Positions 1-8,125 of a stretch of 33,713 bases of DNA are shown one piece after another (positions within the stretch are counted from its first letter, which is position 1; each line of letters starts with the position of its first letter). The stretch comes from Leptospiraceae bacterium (GTDB lineage: Bacteria; Spirochaetota; Leptospiria; Leptospirales; Leptonemataceae): assembly GCA_020441005.1 (NCBI GenBank), contig JAGRNA010000093.1:1-33713 (forward strand). The letters run 5' to 3'. The position numbers and the translations under genes are program-made. The notes beneath the pieces are model-generated. The model was not told where the DNA came from and did no database searches. It saw nothing but the letters and a program-made list of their open reading frames with translations.

Positions 1-5
1 CGAGC

Positions 6-3000
6 ATGGAATGGCAACTGCTTTTACCGTTCTACTGGCAGCATGAGCGCGGCGCGGTTGACCCGGCCATGGTCAGCGAGCAGGCAGACACATCCAGCCA
101 GGCGGCGTTGTCCGAGCTTTTGGTCCCTTTTTATTACCGCTTTGATCGTCAAACCAGGGCTGTCAAGCAGCGCGAACGCTTGTGGGGACCGGTCTATAGC
201 AGTTACAGCCGGCGCAATGTTTCAGCGGCCAATCAAAAACCCGGGGAAACCGGTTTGCCGACGGCAGCAGCGTCGCAGTCAGCAGGGGAAACCAGCAGCT
301 TGCATGTCTGGCCGCTGTACTTTTCCTGGGATGGACCCGAGACCCGGCAGACGCTCTATGGCCCCTTCGCCTTTCACCAGGCCAGTCACACCGCGGCTGT
401 GGAGCGCGATGAATGGCTGTTGATCCTGCCGCTGCCGGGTTATCTTGAAAACTGGCAGCAAATCGATGACCAGCCAGGTGTTGAGTCCCCGACCGCCCAA
501 GAGACAGCGAGCGACGAGCCTGCTGCAGAACAGAGTAAACCGGCCCTGCCACGGGGCCACTATAGCTGGGTGCTGCCGCTTTGGCTGCATGAATCCCGCT
601 CGGACCGACAATCGCAAAGCCGCTATCATTTTAATCTGCTCAGCGGCTATTATGCTGCCAGCGAGTCGGCCGCCGCGAGTGAGACCGAATATTTGAATCT
701 GCTGTTTTGGTCGCATAACCGTAATCACAGCACCGACAATGGTGAGTTGCGTTATGATCGCAGTCTGTTGACCTGGCCGGGTTACTATCAAAACCGCAGT
801 AGCGACAGCAATGTGACCGTGCTATGGTCTGCTTACTATCGGCATGACAATCAAACGGATGAATGGAGCCACCGCGGCCTGGCCCCATTCTATTTTCACA
901 AACAGGGAGCGGACGGCTACCTGCATGTGCTGCCGGTCTATCTGAGTTTTCAGGATGCAGAGACTTTTCATGCCTACGGACTTTTGCATTATCAGCACAA
1001 GAGCCCGGGTCAGCAGCGCTGGTGGCTGGGACCCTGGTTTGAAAAAAGCGACGAGATCGAACAGCGCTATCAAACGCACGTCGTGCCCTTCTATTTCAGC
1101 TGGTTCACGCCGCACAGCCGCGGTAATATAACTGTGCCGCTGTATATGGATTACGAGGATAATACCAAGACCTGGCAGGCGAATATCAGCGGCTCCTGGT
1201 TTGGGCACAGCACCACCTATGCCGAGGGCATCAATGCCGATCAGCCGGTGGTCCACATCGATGACGATCTGGTTTTTGTGCTAAATTTATTTAGTATATC
1301 TACCAGGGTGACTCTGGGCGAGGCCGCCGCCCAAAAGGTTGAGGCCAGCCAGGAAAAGATTTTTCCGGATCCGATCTTTGAGCAACTGCCGGATGAAGAT
1401 TTGCCGGATAACCGCCGCTTTAATCAATACGTGGCCGGTGACAAGGCGGCCTTGCAGCGTCAGCGGGATCCGTCGCAGGGTCGGGCCAACAGCCTGAATT
1501 TCTACGAGTGGACCGCTTTGTTCGGACTCTTTGCCAGTCAAAAATCAGATACCTACCGGCATTTTCGTATGCTGCCACTCTCCTGGCTAAGCTACGACGA
1601 GGCTACTGCCCAGGACGTCAATATCTGGCCCTTCTATGTGGATTATGACAGCCCGGATGTGAGCTATCGGGCCATATTTCCAGCCTTTGTGCCGGTCTAC
1701 GGGTATCAGCGGGCCGAGAACAGCTGGATCGAAGCCTGGGGTCTGATGGTCTGGGTCAGCGAGTTTGACGCCGTGGCTGATCGGCGGGAGCGTTCTTTTT
1801 TATGGCCGTTCGTGAACTGGTACGATTCACCGGAGCAAAGCGGATACCGGATCATACCGTTTGTGTGGCATAAGGAAAAATACTCCCTGAGCGCGGCGGC
1901 TGGAGATACCGGCGAAGATCAGGCAGACAATCAGACCAAATCGCAGCGCGGTGATCTGATTGCAAGCTATACCCTCGCGCCGTTCTATTTCGCCGCGGCC
2001 GATACTGGCGGCAGCTGGTCAACGCTGGTGCCCCTGTATTGGCAGTCAGCGGAGACGGTTCACTCCGCGGATGGGTCTGCATTGCAAAGCAGCACCTGGC
2101 TCGCGCTGCCCTTGCTTTACTCCAGAACAATTACAGAGCAGGATACAGCTCGGCGCCGGGAACATTTTTATCTGGGCTGGTATGCCGAGCAAAGCCTGGC
2201 GGCAGACAAGCAGAGCCTCTGGTTTGGACTCTGGCACTTCAATCGCCAATATCAAAATCGAGCGGCTATAAATGCAGATGCTCCGGTACAATCAAGCAGC
2301 CTGGGTTTGCTGTATAGTGTGTACCGATCCGATTGGTCGGCGGATCAGAGCGAGTCGTGGTTGCTGCCTGTTTATTATTCACGGCAGTCCAGCAGTGAGC
2401 GGGATGGCGGCCGCATGGTCACCAGCGAGTTTATCGGTCTTTGGTTGTGGTATAGCGATACCAGTCAGTTTTATTCAGCCGCTGACGAGCCCCTCGGCCA
2501 CCCCGCGAACCGCTCGGAGAGCTACCGACTGGGCTGGTATCATTATGAAAGCGCGGATTCAAGTGAGGATAGCCTGTTATTTGGATTCTACAGCCAAGAG
2601 CAAAGATTCTCCCGGGCCAAAGACAAGCAACCAGGCATCGCGCCCGCCGGGCGGCAGCTGGAGAGCAGCGCAACCAGTTTTCTGTATGGTCTAGTGAATT
2701 GGGAATCGGACGCATTTAGCAGCGAACAAATGTTCTTGCCGTTGTTTTACTCGGCTGAGTACAAGACAGAACGAGACGAAGGCCGCATGGTCGCCAGTGA
2801 GTTTCTGGGATTGTGGCTGTGGTACAGCGACACACTGCAATTTTACGATATGGCCGGTCAGCCGCAGAGCCACCCGGAAAATCTGGCAGAGAGCTACCGA
2901 CTTGGCTGGTATCAGTACCAAAGCTCTCGTGTGAACGAAAACAGTTTGCTGTTCGGTCTGTTCAAGCAGCGGACCGATTTTGCGGGGACCGGTGACCTGG

Positions 3001-4058
3001 ATGCAGAGTCCACTGTCGCATCACGGTCGCGGACCAGCATGCTGTACGGCCTTTTTGCCTGGGAATCTGCCGCCGATACCAGTCGGGAGAATCACCTGTT
3101 TCCGGTGTATGCCTACCAAAGCGATGCGGATGGCAGCAGTCATTATTCTATACTACACTATTATAATGCCAGCGCGTCCGAACGGACCCTGCTGTTGCCC
3201 CTGCTGTACCAATACGACAGCGCTACCGTCACAGAACGCTTTTATGGAAATACCTGGTACAGCCATGACAGTAGTACAGATGAAAGCAGTCTGTATGTTT
3301 GGCCGGTCTACTGGACCTGGCAAGAACAGCAAAGCCGCAGTCATTTACTGGCCGGCCTGTACTGGAAAAATGCGCCGGATTATAGCCATCAAAATTTGCT
3401 TGGTATAGTGTATGACCGCGAATACTATTCCGATTCGCAACGCAGTGATCACTGTCTATTCCTGTGTGCCTTCAGCTACGAAAGCGACCCCGATCGCTGG
3501 AAAATGCATACCCTGGGCGGTTATCTTTTGGGAGCCGGTCACGATAGCGAGTACTCGCAGTGGAATTTTGATTTACTCAACGGCTATCTGAGCAGCTTTG
3601 AGACCGAAACGACTCGCAGCGAGTGGACCCTGCTGTGGATGAGTCAGCGGCATTACGACGAACATAAAATGCGCAGTCAGTTTTATCCCTTTTGGTACTG
3701 GAAACAGGATTTCGAAACAGGAGCCTATGATTATGTGCTGCCACCCCTGCTGAGCTGGGGGGTGAGCCATACGGATTGGTCCGAGCACTACTGGATCCTC
3801 GGCGGGGCTTATTATCATGATTTGCGTCCGCGGGAGTGGCAAGGCAGCGAGATGCTGCTGCTCGGATTAGCCTGGACGCATTCTTATAAGCCGGAGCGGC
3901 GCTACGAACGGATGGGCAGCCTGTGGGGCTGGCTGTGGGAATACCAGAGCGAAGCGGATACCGGTTATAACAAGTTTTCGATCGTAAAATTTATTTTCAG
4001 CAGAACCGAGAAGCAAGGCCAGACTCGCTATCGTCTATTGGGTATTCCCTTGAACTAG
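6..4058 (+). CDS. giant aromatic-repeat protein (5' end probably outside window)
   Basis: I cannot assign a function. At least 1350 residues are visible, and the frame is open to the left edge. The first visible Met (position 6) lies within the repeat pattern and is not followed by a signal peptide, so the true start is probably upstream. The protein is dominated by short strand-like motifs of the form hydrophobic-Pro-hydrophobic-aromatic, such as WPLYFSW, VPFYFSW, VPLYMDY, WPFYVDY, LPVYYSR, LPLFYSA, WPVYWTW and YPFWYWK. They recur every few tens of residues, separated by polar Ser/Asp/Gln-rich linkers. Trp and Tyr content is very high and Cys is nearly absent. Residues of about 800-1050 contain a clear internal duplication. 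The alternation of aromatic strands and polar turns suggests a secreted, surface or outer-membrane beta-rich repeat protein; this is inference. The stop at 4056-4058 is followed 93 bases later by the transporter gene. Confidence 0.85.
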   Translation: MEWQLLLPFYWQHERGAVDPAMVSEQADTSSQAALSELLVPFYYRFDRQTRAVKQRERLWGPVYSSYSRRNVSAANQKPGETGLPTAAASQSAGETSSLHVWPLYFSWDGPETRQTLYGPFAFHQASHTAAVERDEWLLILPLPGYLENWQQIDDQPGVESPTAQETASDEPAAEQSKPALPRGHYSWVLPLWLHESRSDRQSQSRYHFNLLSGYYAASESAAASETEYLNLLFWSHNRNHSTDNGELRYDRSLLTWPGYYQNRSSDSNVTVLWSAYYRHDNQTDEWSHRGLAPFYFHKQGADGYLHVLPVYLSFQDAETFHAYGLLHYQHKSPGQQRWWLGPWFEKSDEIEQRYQTHVVPFYFSWFTPHSRGNITVPLYMDYEDNTKTWQANISGSWFGHSTTYAEGINADQPVVHIDDDLVFVLNLFSISTRVTLGEAAAQKVEASQEKIFPDPIFEQLPDEDLPDNRRFNQYVAGDKAALQRQRDPSQGRANSLNFYEWTALFGLFASQKSDTYRHFRMLPLSWLSYDEATAQDVNIWPFYVDYDSPDVSYRAIFPAFVPVYGYQRAENSWIEAWGLMVWVSEFDAVADRRERSFLWPFVNWYDSPEQSGYRIIPFVWHKEKYSLSAAAGDTGEDQADNQTKSQRGDLIASYTLAPFYFAAADTGGSWSTLVPLYWQSAETVHSADGSALQSSTWLALPLLYSRTITEQDTARRREHFYLGWYAEQSLAADKQSLWFGLWHFNRQYQNRAAINADAPVQSSSLGLLYSVYRSDWSADQSESWLLPVYYSRQSSSERDGGRMVTSEFIGLWLWYSDTSQFYSAADEPLGHPANRSESYRLGWYHYESADSSEDSLLFGFYSQEQRFSRAKDKQPGIAPAGRQLESSATSFLYGLVNWESDAFSSEQMFLPLFYSAEYKTERDEGRMVASEFLGLWLWYSDTLQFYDMAGQPQSHPENLAESYRLGWYQYQSSRVNENSLLFGLFKQRTDFAGTGDLDAESTVASRSRTSMLYGLFAWESAADTSRENHLFPVYAYQSDADGSSHYSILHYYNASASERTLLLPLLYQYDSATVTERFYGNTWYSHDSSTDESSLYVWPVYWTWQEQQSRSHLLAGLYWKNAPDYSHQNLLGIVYDREYYSDSQRSDHCLFLCAFSYESDPDRWKMHTLGGYLLGAGHDSEYSQWNFDLLNGYLSSFETETTRSEWTLLWMSQRHYDEHKMRSQFYPFWYWKQDFETGAYDYVLPPLLSWGVSHTDWSEHYWILGGAYYHDLRPREWQGSEMLLLGLAWTHSYKPERRYERMGSLWGWLWEYQSEADTGYNKFSIVKFIFSRTEKQGQTRYRLLGIPLN
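2290..3035 (+). repeat. tandem duplication inside the giant gene, period 372 bp
   Basis: Two neighbouring segments code for nearly the same protein block. GGCCGCATGG occurs at 2409-2418 and again at 2781-2790, an offset of 372 bp (124 codons). In both copies it is followed by a block reading (S)EF(I/L)GLWLWYSDT, then a Pro-containing linker, then ESYRLGWY and a SLLFG(F/L) segment. A third, more diverged start of the unit follows near 3035. The outer boundaries are approximate. Confidence 0.8.
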
Positions 4059-4116
4059 AGCAAGCATTCGGCCGCATTTCTATTCCTGGTTCGTCGCTGC
4101 CTGGATAAAGCTTGCG

Positions 4117-4144
4117 TTGACATTACACTGGCCACCCTGATAAC
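4117..4144 (+). promoter_or_regulatory. candidate promoter of the YidE-like gene
   Basis: TTGACA at 4117-4122 matches the sigma70 -35 box exactly. After a 16-base spacer, GATAAC (4139-4144) matches four of six -10 positions. The predicted start of transcription, near 4151, falls at the GTG/ATG start codons, which lack a Shine-Dalgarno sequence. This would give a leaderless or very short-leader mRNA. It is a motif match only. Confidence 0.35.
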
Positions 4145-4151
4145 AGGCGCT

Positions 4152-5762
4152 GTGGTGCCTATGATAGACTCTCTACTCGGAAATCCCGTTCTACTGCTTG
4201 TGTTCATTATTGTGCTGGGAGAGCTGATCGGCCGCCTGGAATGGCTCGGGTTTTCCTTCGGGTCCGCGGCCATCATTTTTGTGGCCATCGGCTTCGGCTA
4301 CTACGGTTATCAGGTGCCAGACTCTTTTAAAACCCTCGGCCTGGTCCTGTTTATCTATACCATTGGATTGCAGGCCGGGCCGGGTATCAAAAATTCATTT
4401 AACCGCAGCGGGGTTTTTCTGAGCCTCGGCGCCCTGTTCCTGGTAAGCGTCGGCTTCCTGGCGAGCCTGGCGGTAGCCTGGCCGGCCGGTTACTCGGCCG
4501 ATATTACAGCGGGCCTGTTTGCCGGTGCATTGACCAGCACACCCGGGTTGGCCGTGGCATCGGAACTGGGCAAGGGTGATGCGGTTGCAGCCGCTTATGG
4601 CGTGACCTACAGCTTCGGCGTGATCGGCGTGATTTTGTTTATTCGATTCAGCCCCTTGCTATTCAAGGTAAATGTAAAAAAAGAAGAGGAGTTTTTGCAA
4701 GCTCAAATAGAGGCCTCCTGGCCAGCTGTGCTGTATCAGCATGTGCGGGTGGAAAACCGTAACGTGTGCGGCCGTCAGGTGCGCGATCTGGGCCTGTCCG
4801 AGATGGCCACAGTCACCATCACCCGCCGTCAGTCGACAAGCAGCAAAACGACAGAAGTAGTCAGCGGCAATACACGCATCGAAGCGGGCGACATTCTACG
4901 AATTGTCGGTACTGCGGAAGAACTGCGCAAGGCCGAAATCATCTTTGGCAAGCGGGTCCGTAAGGAGATTCATTTTACCGGACAGCTGACACATCGCAAG
5001 ATAGTCGTTTCGCGACCGGAATTTGTGGGTCAGACCATGCACGCCATGAATCTGCATCACACCTTTAATGTACAGGTCTCGCGATTGAATCGTAACGGTA
5101 TTGATATTCCGGTGACCCCGCACCGCCGGTTGCAGGTCGGAGATATTTTGCATGTGGTGGGACCGCGGGACTCGATTGATAATCTCAGCCGCCACCTGGG
5201 CAACGATTACAAGCTGGTATTCTCCACGAACCTGTTAGGCGTTTTTATCGGGATCGCCGTCGGATTTTTACTCGGCAAAATACCGCTGACCCTGCCAGGT
5301 CTCGGGGTCATCAAGGCGGGTACTACCGGGGGCGTCTTGCTTAGCGGCCTTGTGCTGGGCTATCTATATCATACCCGCACCTTTGTCTGGCAGATCCCGG
5401 TGCCGGCCAATAATTTGCTGCGTCATACCGGACTGGCTTTCTTTATGGCGGCCGTCGGCACCCAGGCGGGGGCCACGATCCTGCCGACGGTGCAGGCCTA
5501 TGGCTTGTCGCTTTTAGCAGCCGGAATGGCTGTCACCTTGCTGCCGCTGGTGGCCGGCTATTTCTTCTGCCGCTACGCTTTTCGCATACCCTATCTACAT
5601 ACCCTGGGAGTGCTCAGCGGCGGAATGACCAGTACGCCGGGACTGGCCAGCGTCAACAGCCTGACCGAAACCGGCTTTGCTTCGTCGGCCTATGCGACAG
5701 TATATCCAGTGGCTCTGGTTGCCATGATTGTCTTTACTAAAATTATATTGTATATACTATAA
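4152..5762 (+). CDS. YidE/YbjL/AspT-type transporter with two TrkA-C domains
   Basis: A 536-residue inner-membrane protein with the organisation of the aspartate:alanine antiporter (AspT/YidE/YbjL) family. An N-terminal block of hydrophobic helices (about residues 5-180, with GLQAGP at 72-77) is followed by two cytosolic TrkA-C (RCK_C) domains (about 190-275 and 275-355) and a second block of helices that repeats the first (about 360-536). The paired motifs (A)LTSTPGLAVAS in the first half and GGMTSTPGLASVNS in the second show the internal duplication. The family exchanges organic anions, but the substrate cannot be read from sequence. The start is GTG 4152 or ATG 4161; neither has a good ribosome binding site, and a TTGACA box lies just upstream. 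It is convergent with the next gene across 257 bases, in which I see one small hairpin (5816-5832, CTGAAT/ATTCAG) and no clear terminator. Confidence 0.88.
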   Translation: MVPMIDSLLGNPVLLLVFIIVLGELIGRLEWLGFSFGSAAIIFVAIGFGYYGYQVPDSFKTLGLVLFIYTIGLQAGPGIKNSFNRSGVFLSLGALFLVSVGFLASLAVAWPAGYSADITAGLFAGALTSTPGLAVASELGKGDAVAAAYGVTYSFGVIGVILFIRFSPLLFKVNVKKEEEFLQAQIEASWPAVLYQHVRVENRNVCGRQVRDLGLSEMATVTITRRQSTSSKTTEVVSGNTRIEAGDILRIVGTAEELRKAEIIFGKRVRKEIHFTGQLTHRKIVVSRPEFVGQTMHAMNLHHTFNVQVSRLNRNGIDIPVTPHRRLQVGDILHVVGPRDSIDNLSRHLGNDYKLVFSTNLLGVFIGIAVGFLLGKIPLTLPGLGVIKAGTTGGVLLSGLVLGYLYHTRTFVWQIPVPANNLLRHTGLAFFMAAVGTQAGATILPTVQAYGLSLLAAGMAVTLLPLVAGYFFCRYAFRIPYLHTLGVLSGGMTSTPGLASVNSLTETGFASSAYATVYPVALVAMIVFTKIILYIL

Positions 5763-6019
5763 TAAAAACCTGCACAGTCGACTCGCAGTAAGCCGCTGTC
5801 GTGAGGCTCCGGCTCCTGAATTGATGATTCAGTCAATGGTCTTTGCTGTCATGTATGTGTCCGAATCCAGACGAAATGCTTGCGTCGAATACAGCCTGGA
5901 CCAGGTTACGCCTTCCCTTGCCGGGTGCAATTCTCTGTGCGGTAAAGGCAACCCTGATGCTAATCAGCCGGGTAGCTGCTGTGTTGTAACTAATCCCTGG
6001 TGCTAGTCTTGATGCACTG

Positions 6020-7711
6020 CTAATCTCCGCAAATGGCCACATTCACATTGGACAGGTGGGCGGCTAGTTTGTGACAAGCAAGCAGGATATCATTGTACAA
6101 TACACATCGATCCCCTCTGCAGCGTCCCTTTTCCATATCCTGGATGTGCTTTTTACGCATTTTTTGGTATGTATGGATGATTTTGGTATGGATGCTCGCC
6201 ATATCCTCCTTGCGTACCCTGGAATACTCAAGCTCTAGATTAGACTGCATCTCCTCAAAGCCAAGTTGCACAAATCGAAACAACTCTTTAAGACGTGCAA
6301 TTTGGTCGTCACTGAAAAACTGTTTGCCCGAACTGCGCTTTTCTATTCGTTTTGCCATTTGATAATGGATGTCACAGATACTCTCCAGATCATTGATGAT
6401 GCTAAACATACTCTTGATCTTGCGGGAGCTTTCTTCCGTTAATTCATTCCGCGATACCATAATCAAATAACGCGCTAGTTCTAGTTCGATCGTATCTGAT
6501 AGCTTTTCATATTCACTGATTTTCTGCATGGATAGCCTGAACTTCTTCTTTTTTTGCGCATCGAGTAAGCTGACCGCGCGTTTGAATGAAGCAAGGCAAA
6601 TCCGACCAAACTGCTCCACCTCTTTTTGGGCTTCGATAATTGATAACTCAGGCGTGGGCATTGGCAAGTTTTTCAAATGCTGTAGATGGAATTCCGCCTC
6701 CGTGCCATCCGGTGCGGGAACCAGGCGCGTGGCGAATTGTGCCAGACGATTAACAAAACCGATGAGGATGATGGTATTCAGGATATTGAAACTGGTGTGA
6801 AAAACAGACAGCGCTATGGGCACGGATTCAAATTGCTTCGGGTCCAGGGGTGAAACGCCATAAGCAGATTCCATAAAGGTATTAATGCCTTTTATGTAAA
6901 AAGGAAAGCTTAGAAACATCCAGAAAACGCCAAATAAATTGAACAACAAATGAGCCCGGGCCGCCCGCCTTGCATGCACATTGGCCACCACAGCAGCGAG
7001 ATTGGCTGTGACAGTGGTGCCGATATTTTCGCCCAGCACCATCGCCGCGGCCAATTCAAATGGAATCCAGCCGTTATGACACATGATCAGTGTTAAAGCC
7101 ATGGCTGCACTGGAGGACTGCACAATCAAGGTCAGGATGGTGCCAACACCAATAAACAGCAGGGTGGATAAATAACCAAAACCGGCGTAGTCTTTCAAAA
7201 ATAATAAGATCTCTGGATTATTCTTGATATCCGGAACAGCATTTTTGAGCTCGTCCAGGCCCATAAAAAGCAGGGCAAAGCCGATCAAGAACTCACCCCA
7301 GGAGCGAGCCTTGTCATTGCCAAGAAACATCAAGGGAAAACCCAAAGCAATAATCGGCAGGGCCACGGAAGCGATTTTTATTTTAAAGCCAAAAACAGAG
7401 ATGAGCCAGGCTGTAATCGTTGTGCCAATATTGGCTCCCATGATGACGCCGATTGATTCTACCAGGGTCAACAGGCCCGCATTTACAAAACTGACGACCA
7501 TCACTGTGGTGGCTGATGAAGACTGCACCAGGCTGGTGATAAAAAAACCGGTAAGGACGCCAGAGAACCGGTTTGAAGTCATCATTTCCAGTATTTTGCG
7601 CATACGAGAGCCGGCAATGCGCTGAATGCCCTCGCTCATCACTTTCATGCCGTAGATAAAGAAGCCCAAAGCTCCCAGTAATTTGAAGAGATCAAGTAAA
7701 GTATAATCCAT
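6020..7711 (-). CDS. Na+/phosphate cotransporter family protein with C-terminal PhoU-like domain
   Basis: A 563-residue protein. The first ~330 residues are hydrophobic and carry the two inverted-repeat signatures of the NptA/PF02690 family: QSSSA at residues 63-67 and again at 198-202, each followed by a G(A/E)NIGTT motif (92-98 and 227-233). The last ~210 residues (about 350-560) are charged and helical, resembling the PhoU domain often fused to these bacterial carriers. The family imports phosphate with sodium; some members act in phosphate homeostasis instead. The ATG at 7711 has only a weak upstream AGGA at poor spacing. The gene stands alone on the minus strand and no pst/pho genes are near. 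The family assignment is firm; the transported ion is inferred. Confidence 0.9.
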   Translation of the reverse strand: MDYTLLDLFKLLGALGFFIYGMKVMSEGIQRIAGSRMRKILEMMTSNRFSGVLTGFFITSLVQSSSATTVMVVSFVNAGLLTLVESIGVIMGANIGTTITAWLISVFGFKIKIASVALPIIALGFPLMFLGNDKARSWGEFLIGFALLFMGLDELKNAVPDIKNNPEILLFLKDYAGFGYLSTLLFIGVGTILTLIVQSSSAAMALTLIMCHNGWIPFELAAAMVLGENIGTTVTANLAAVVANVHARRAARAHLLFNLFGVFWMFLSFPFYIKGINTFMESAYGVSPLDPKQFESVPIALSVFHTSFNILNTIILIGFVNRLAQFATRLVPAPDGTEAEFHLQHLKNLPMPTPELSIIEAQKEVEQFGRICLASFKRAVSLLDAQKKKKFRLSMQKISEYEKLSDTIELELARYLIMVSRNELTEESSRKIKSMFSIINDLESICDIHYQMAKRIEKRSSGKQFFSDDQIARLKELFRFVQLGFEEMQSNLELEYSRVRKEDMASIHTKIIHTYQKMRKKHIQDMEKGRCRGDRCVLYNDILLACHKLAAHLSNVNVAICGD

Positions 7712-8031
7712 GATGAAAATCAGATATCCTGGTTAGAATAATGCCAATACTGCCAACAGCGCTGTATCAAAAGCCTGGAGTCAACACTGCAGTCAACTTG
7801 ATTCCGGCCGGACATTTTACTCTCTATAATACTGGATTTATTTTAGGACTTATTGGAGCCCGGAAAGCGGGCGGTCTCTGGTCGGGGTTTGATTGTCTGG
7901 CCGACCCCTTCGCCAGAGTCCGACACTACTGCTCTGCGATGAACGCAGGGCCAATGTTTTTTTCCGGAACGCTGCAGTTCACCCGGCGTCTGCAGCAAGC
8001 TAGGCCGGATCTGTCAAAAAGCGGGCATTTG

Positions 8032-8044
8032 GGTCGGAACTGTG
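8032..8044 (+). repeat. dispersed GTCGGAACT element, single copy
   Basis: GGTCGGAACTGTG here is identical to 20024-20036 and shares its first ten bases with every unit of the tandem array at 12861-13028. It sits directly before the 9-bp inverted repeat at 8045-8076. Confidence 0.6.
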
Positions 8045-8076
8045 TCCATTGGCCGGCGGGCTGATCCGCCAATGGA
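8045..8076. repeat. 9-bp perfect inverted repeat
   Basis: TCCATTGGC (8045-8053) pairs with GCCAATGGA (8068-8076) around a 14-base loop. A T5 run follows seven bases later (8084-8088), so it might act as a weak terminator for a transcript entering from 7830, but the gap to the T run is long for that. Confidence 0.5.
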
Positions 8077-8091
8077 AGCGCTCTTTTTGGC

Positions 8092-8120
8092 TTGCCCTCT
8101 TATACCCTTGTGGGTATGTT
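8092..8120 (+). promoter_or_regulatory. candidate promoter overlapping a CsoR-family-like operator
   Basis: ATACCC (8102-8107), TTGT, GGGTAT (8112-8117) form a perfect 6-bp inverted repeat. Its layout matches operators of the CsoR/RcnR/FrmR/CstR repressors as I remember them (ATACCC...GGGTAT). It lies between a -35-like TTGCCC (8092-8097) and a -10-like TATGTT (8115-8120), separated by 17 bases, so a bound repressor would block the promoter. Predicted transcription begins near the ATG at 8126. CstR-type members of this family control sulfide oxidation genes elsewhere, which fits the downstream flavoprotein. No repressor gene is in the window. Confidence 0.5.
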
Positions 8121-8125
8121 GTGGC

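Larger units (their letters stand above)
7712..8125. other. 414-bp intergenic region rich in hairpins
   Basis: This divergent spacer holds no convincing gene. On the plus strand it contains a TATAAT at 7825-7830 without a good -35. It is followed by successive inverted repeats: GCCCG/CGGGC (7858-7872); a nested stem with CTCTGG (7876-7881) against CCAGAG (7913-7918), which can alternatively pair GGTCGG with CCGACC; CTGCG/CGCAG (7934-7948) followed by T7 at 7957-7963; GCTGCAG/CTGCAGC (7971-7996); and TCCATTGGC/GCCAATGGA (8045-8076). A copy of the dispersed GGTCGGAACTGTG element lies at 8032-8044. The region could encode a structured leader or a small RNA. Confidence 0.5.

Noticed and set aside
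7741-8064. 107-codon frame in the hairpin-rich spacer
   Set aside because: No ribosome binding site and no recognisable protein features; its sequence is explained by the inverted repeats.
8042-8125. N-terminal extension of the flavoprotein from the GTG at 8042
   Set aside because: It has no homology to the family, and it would run through the hairpin at 8045-8076 and the palindromic operator.
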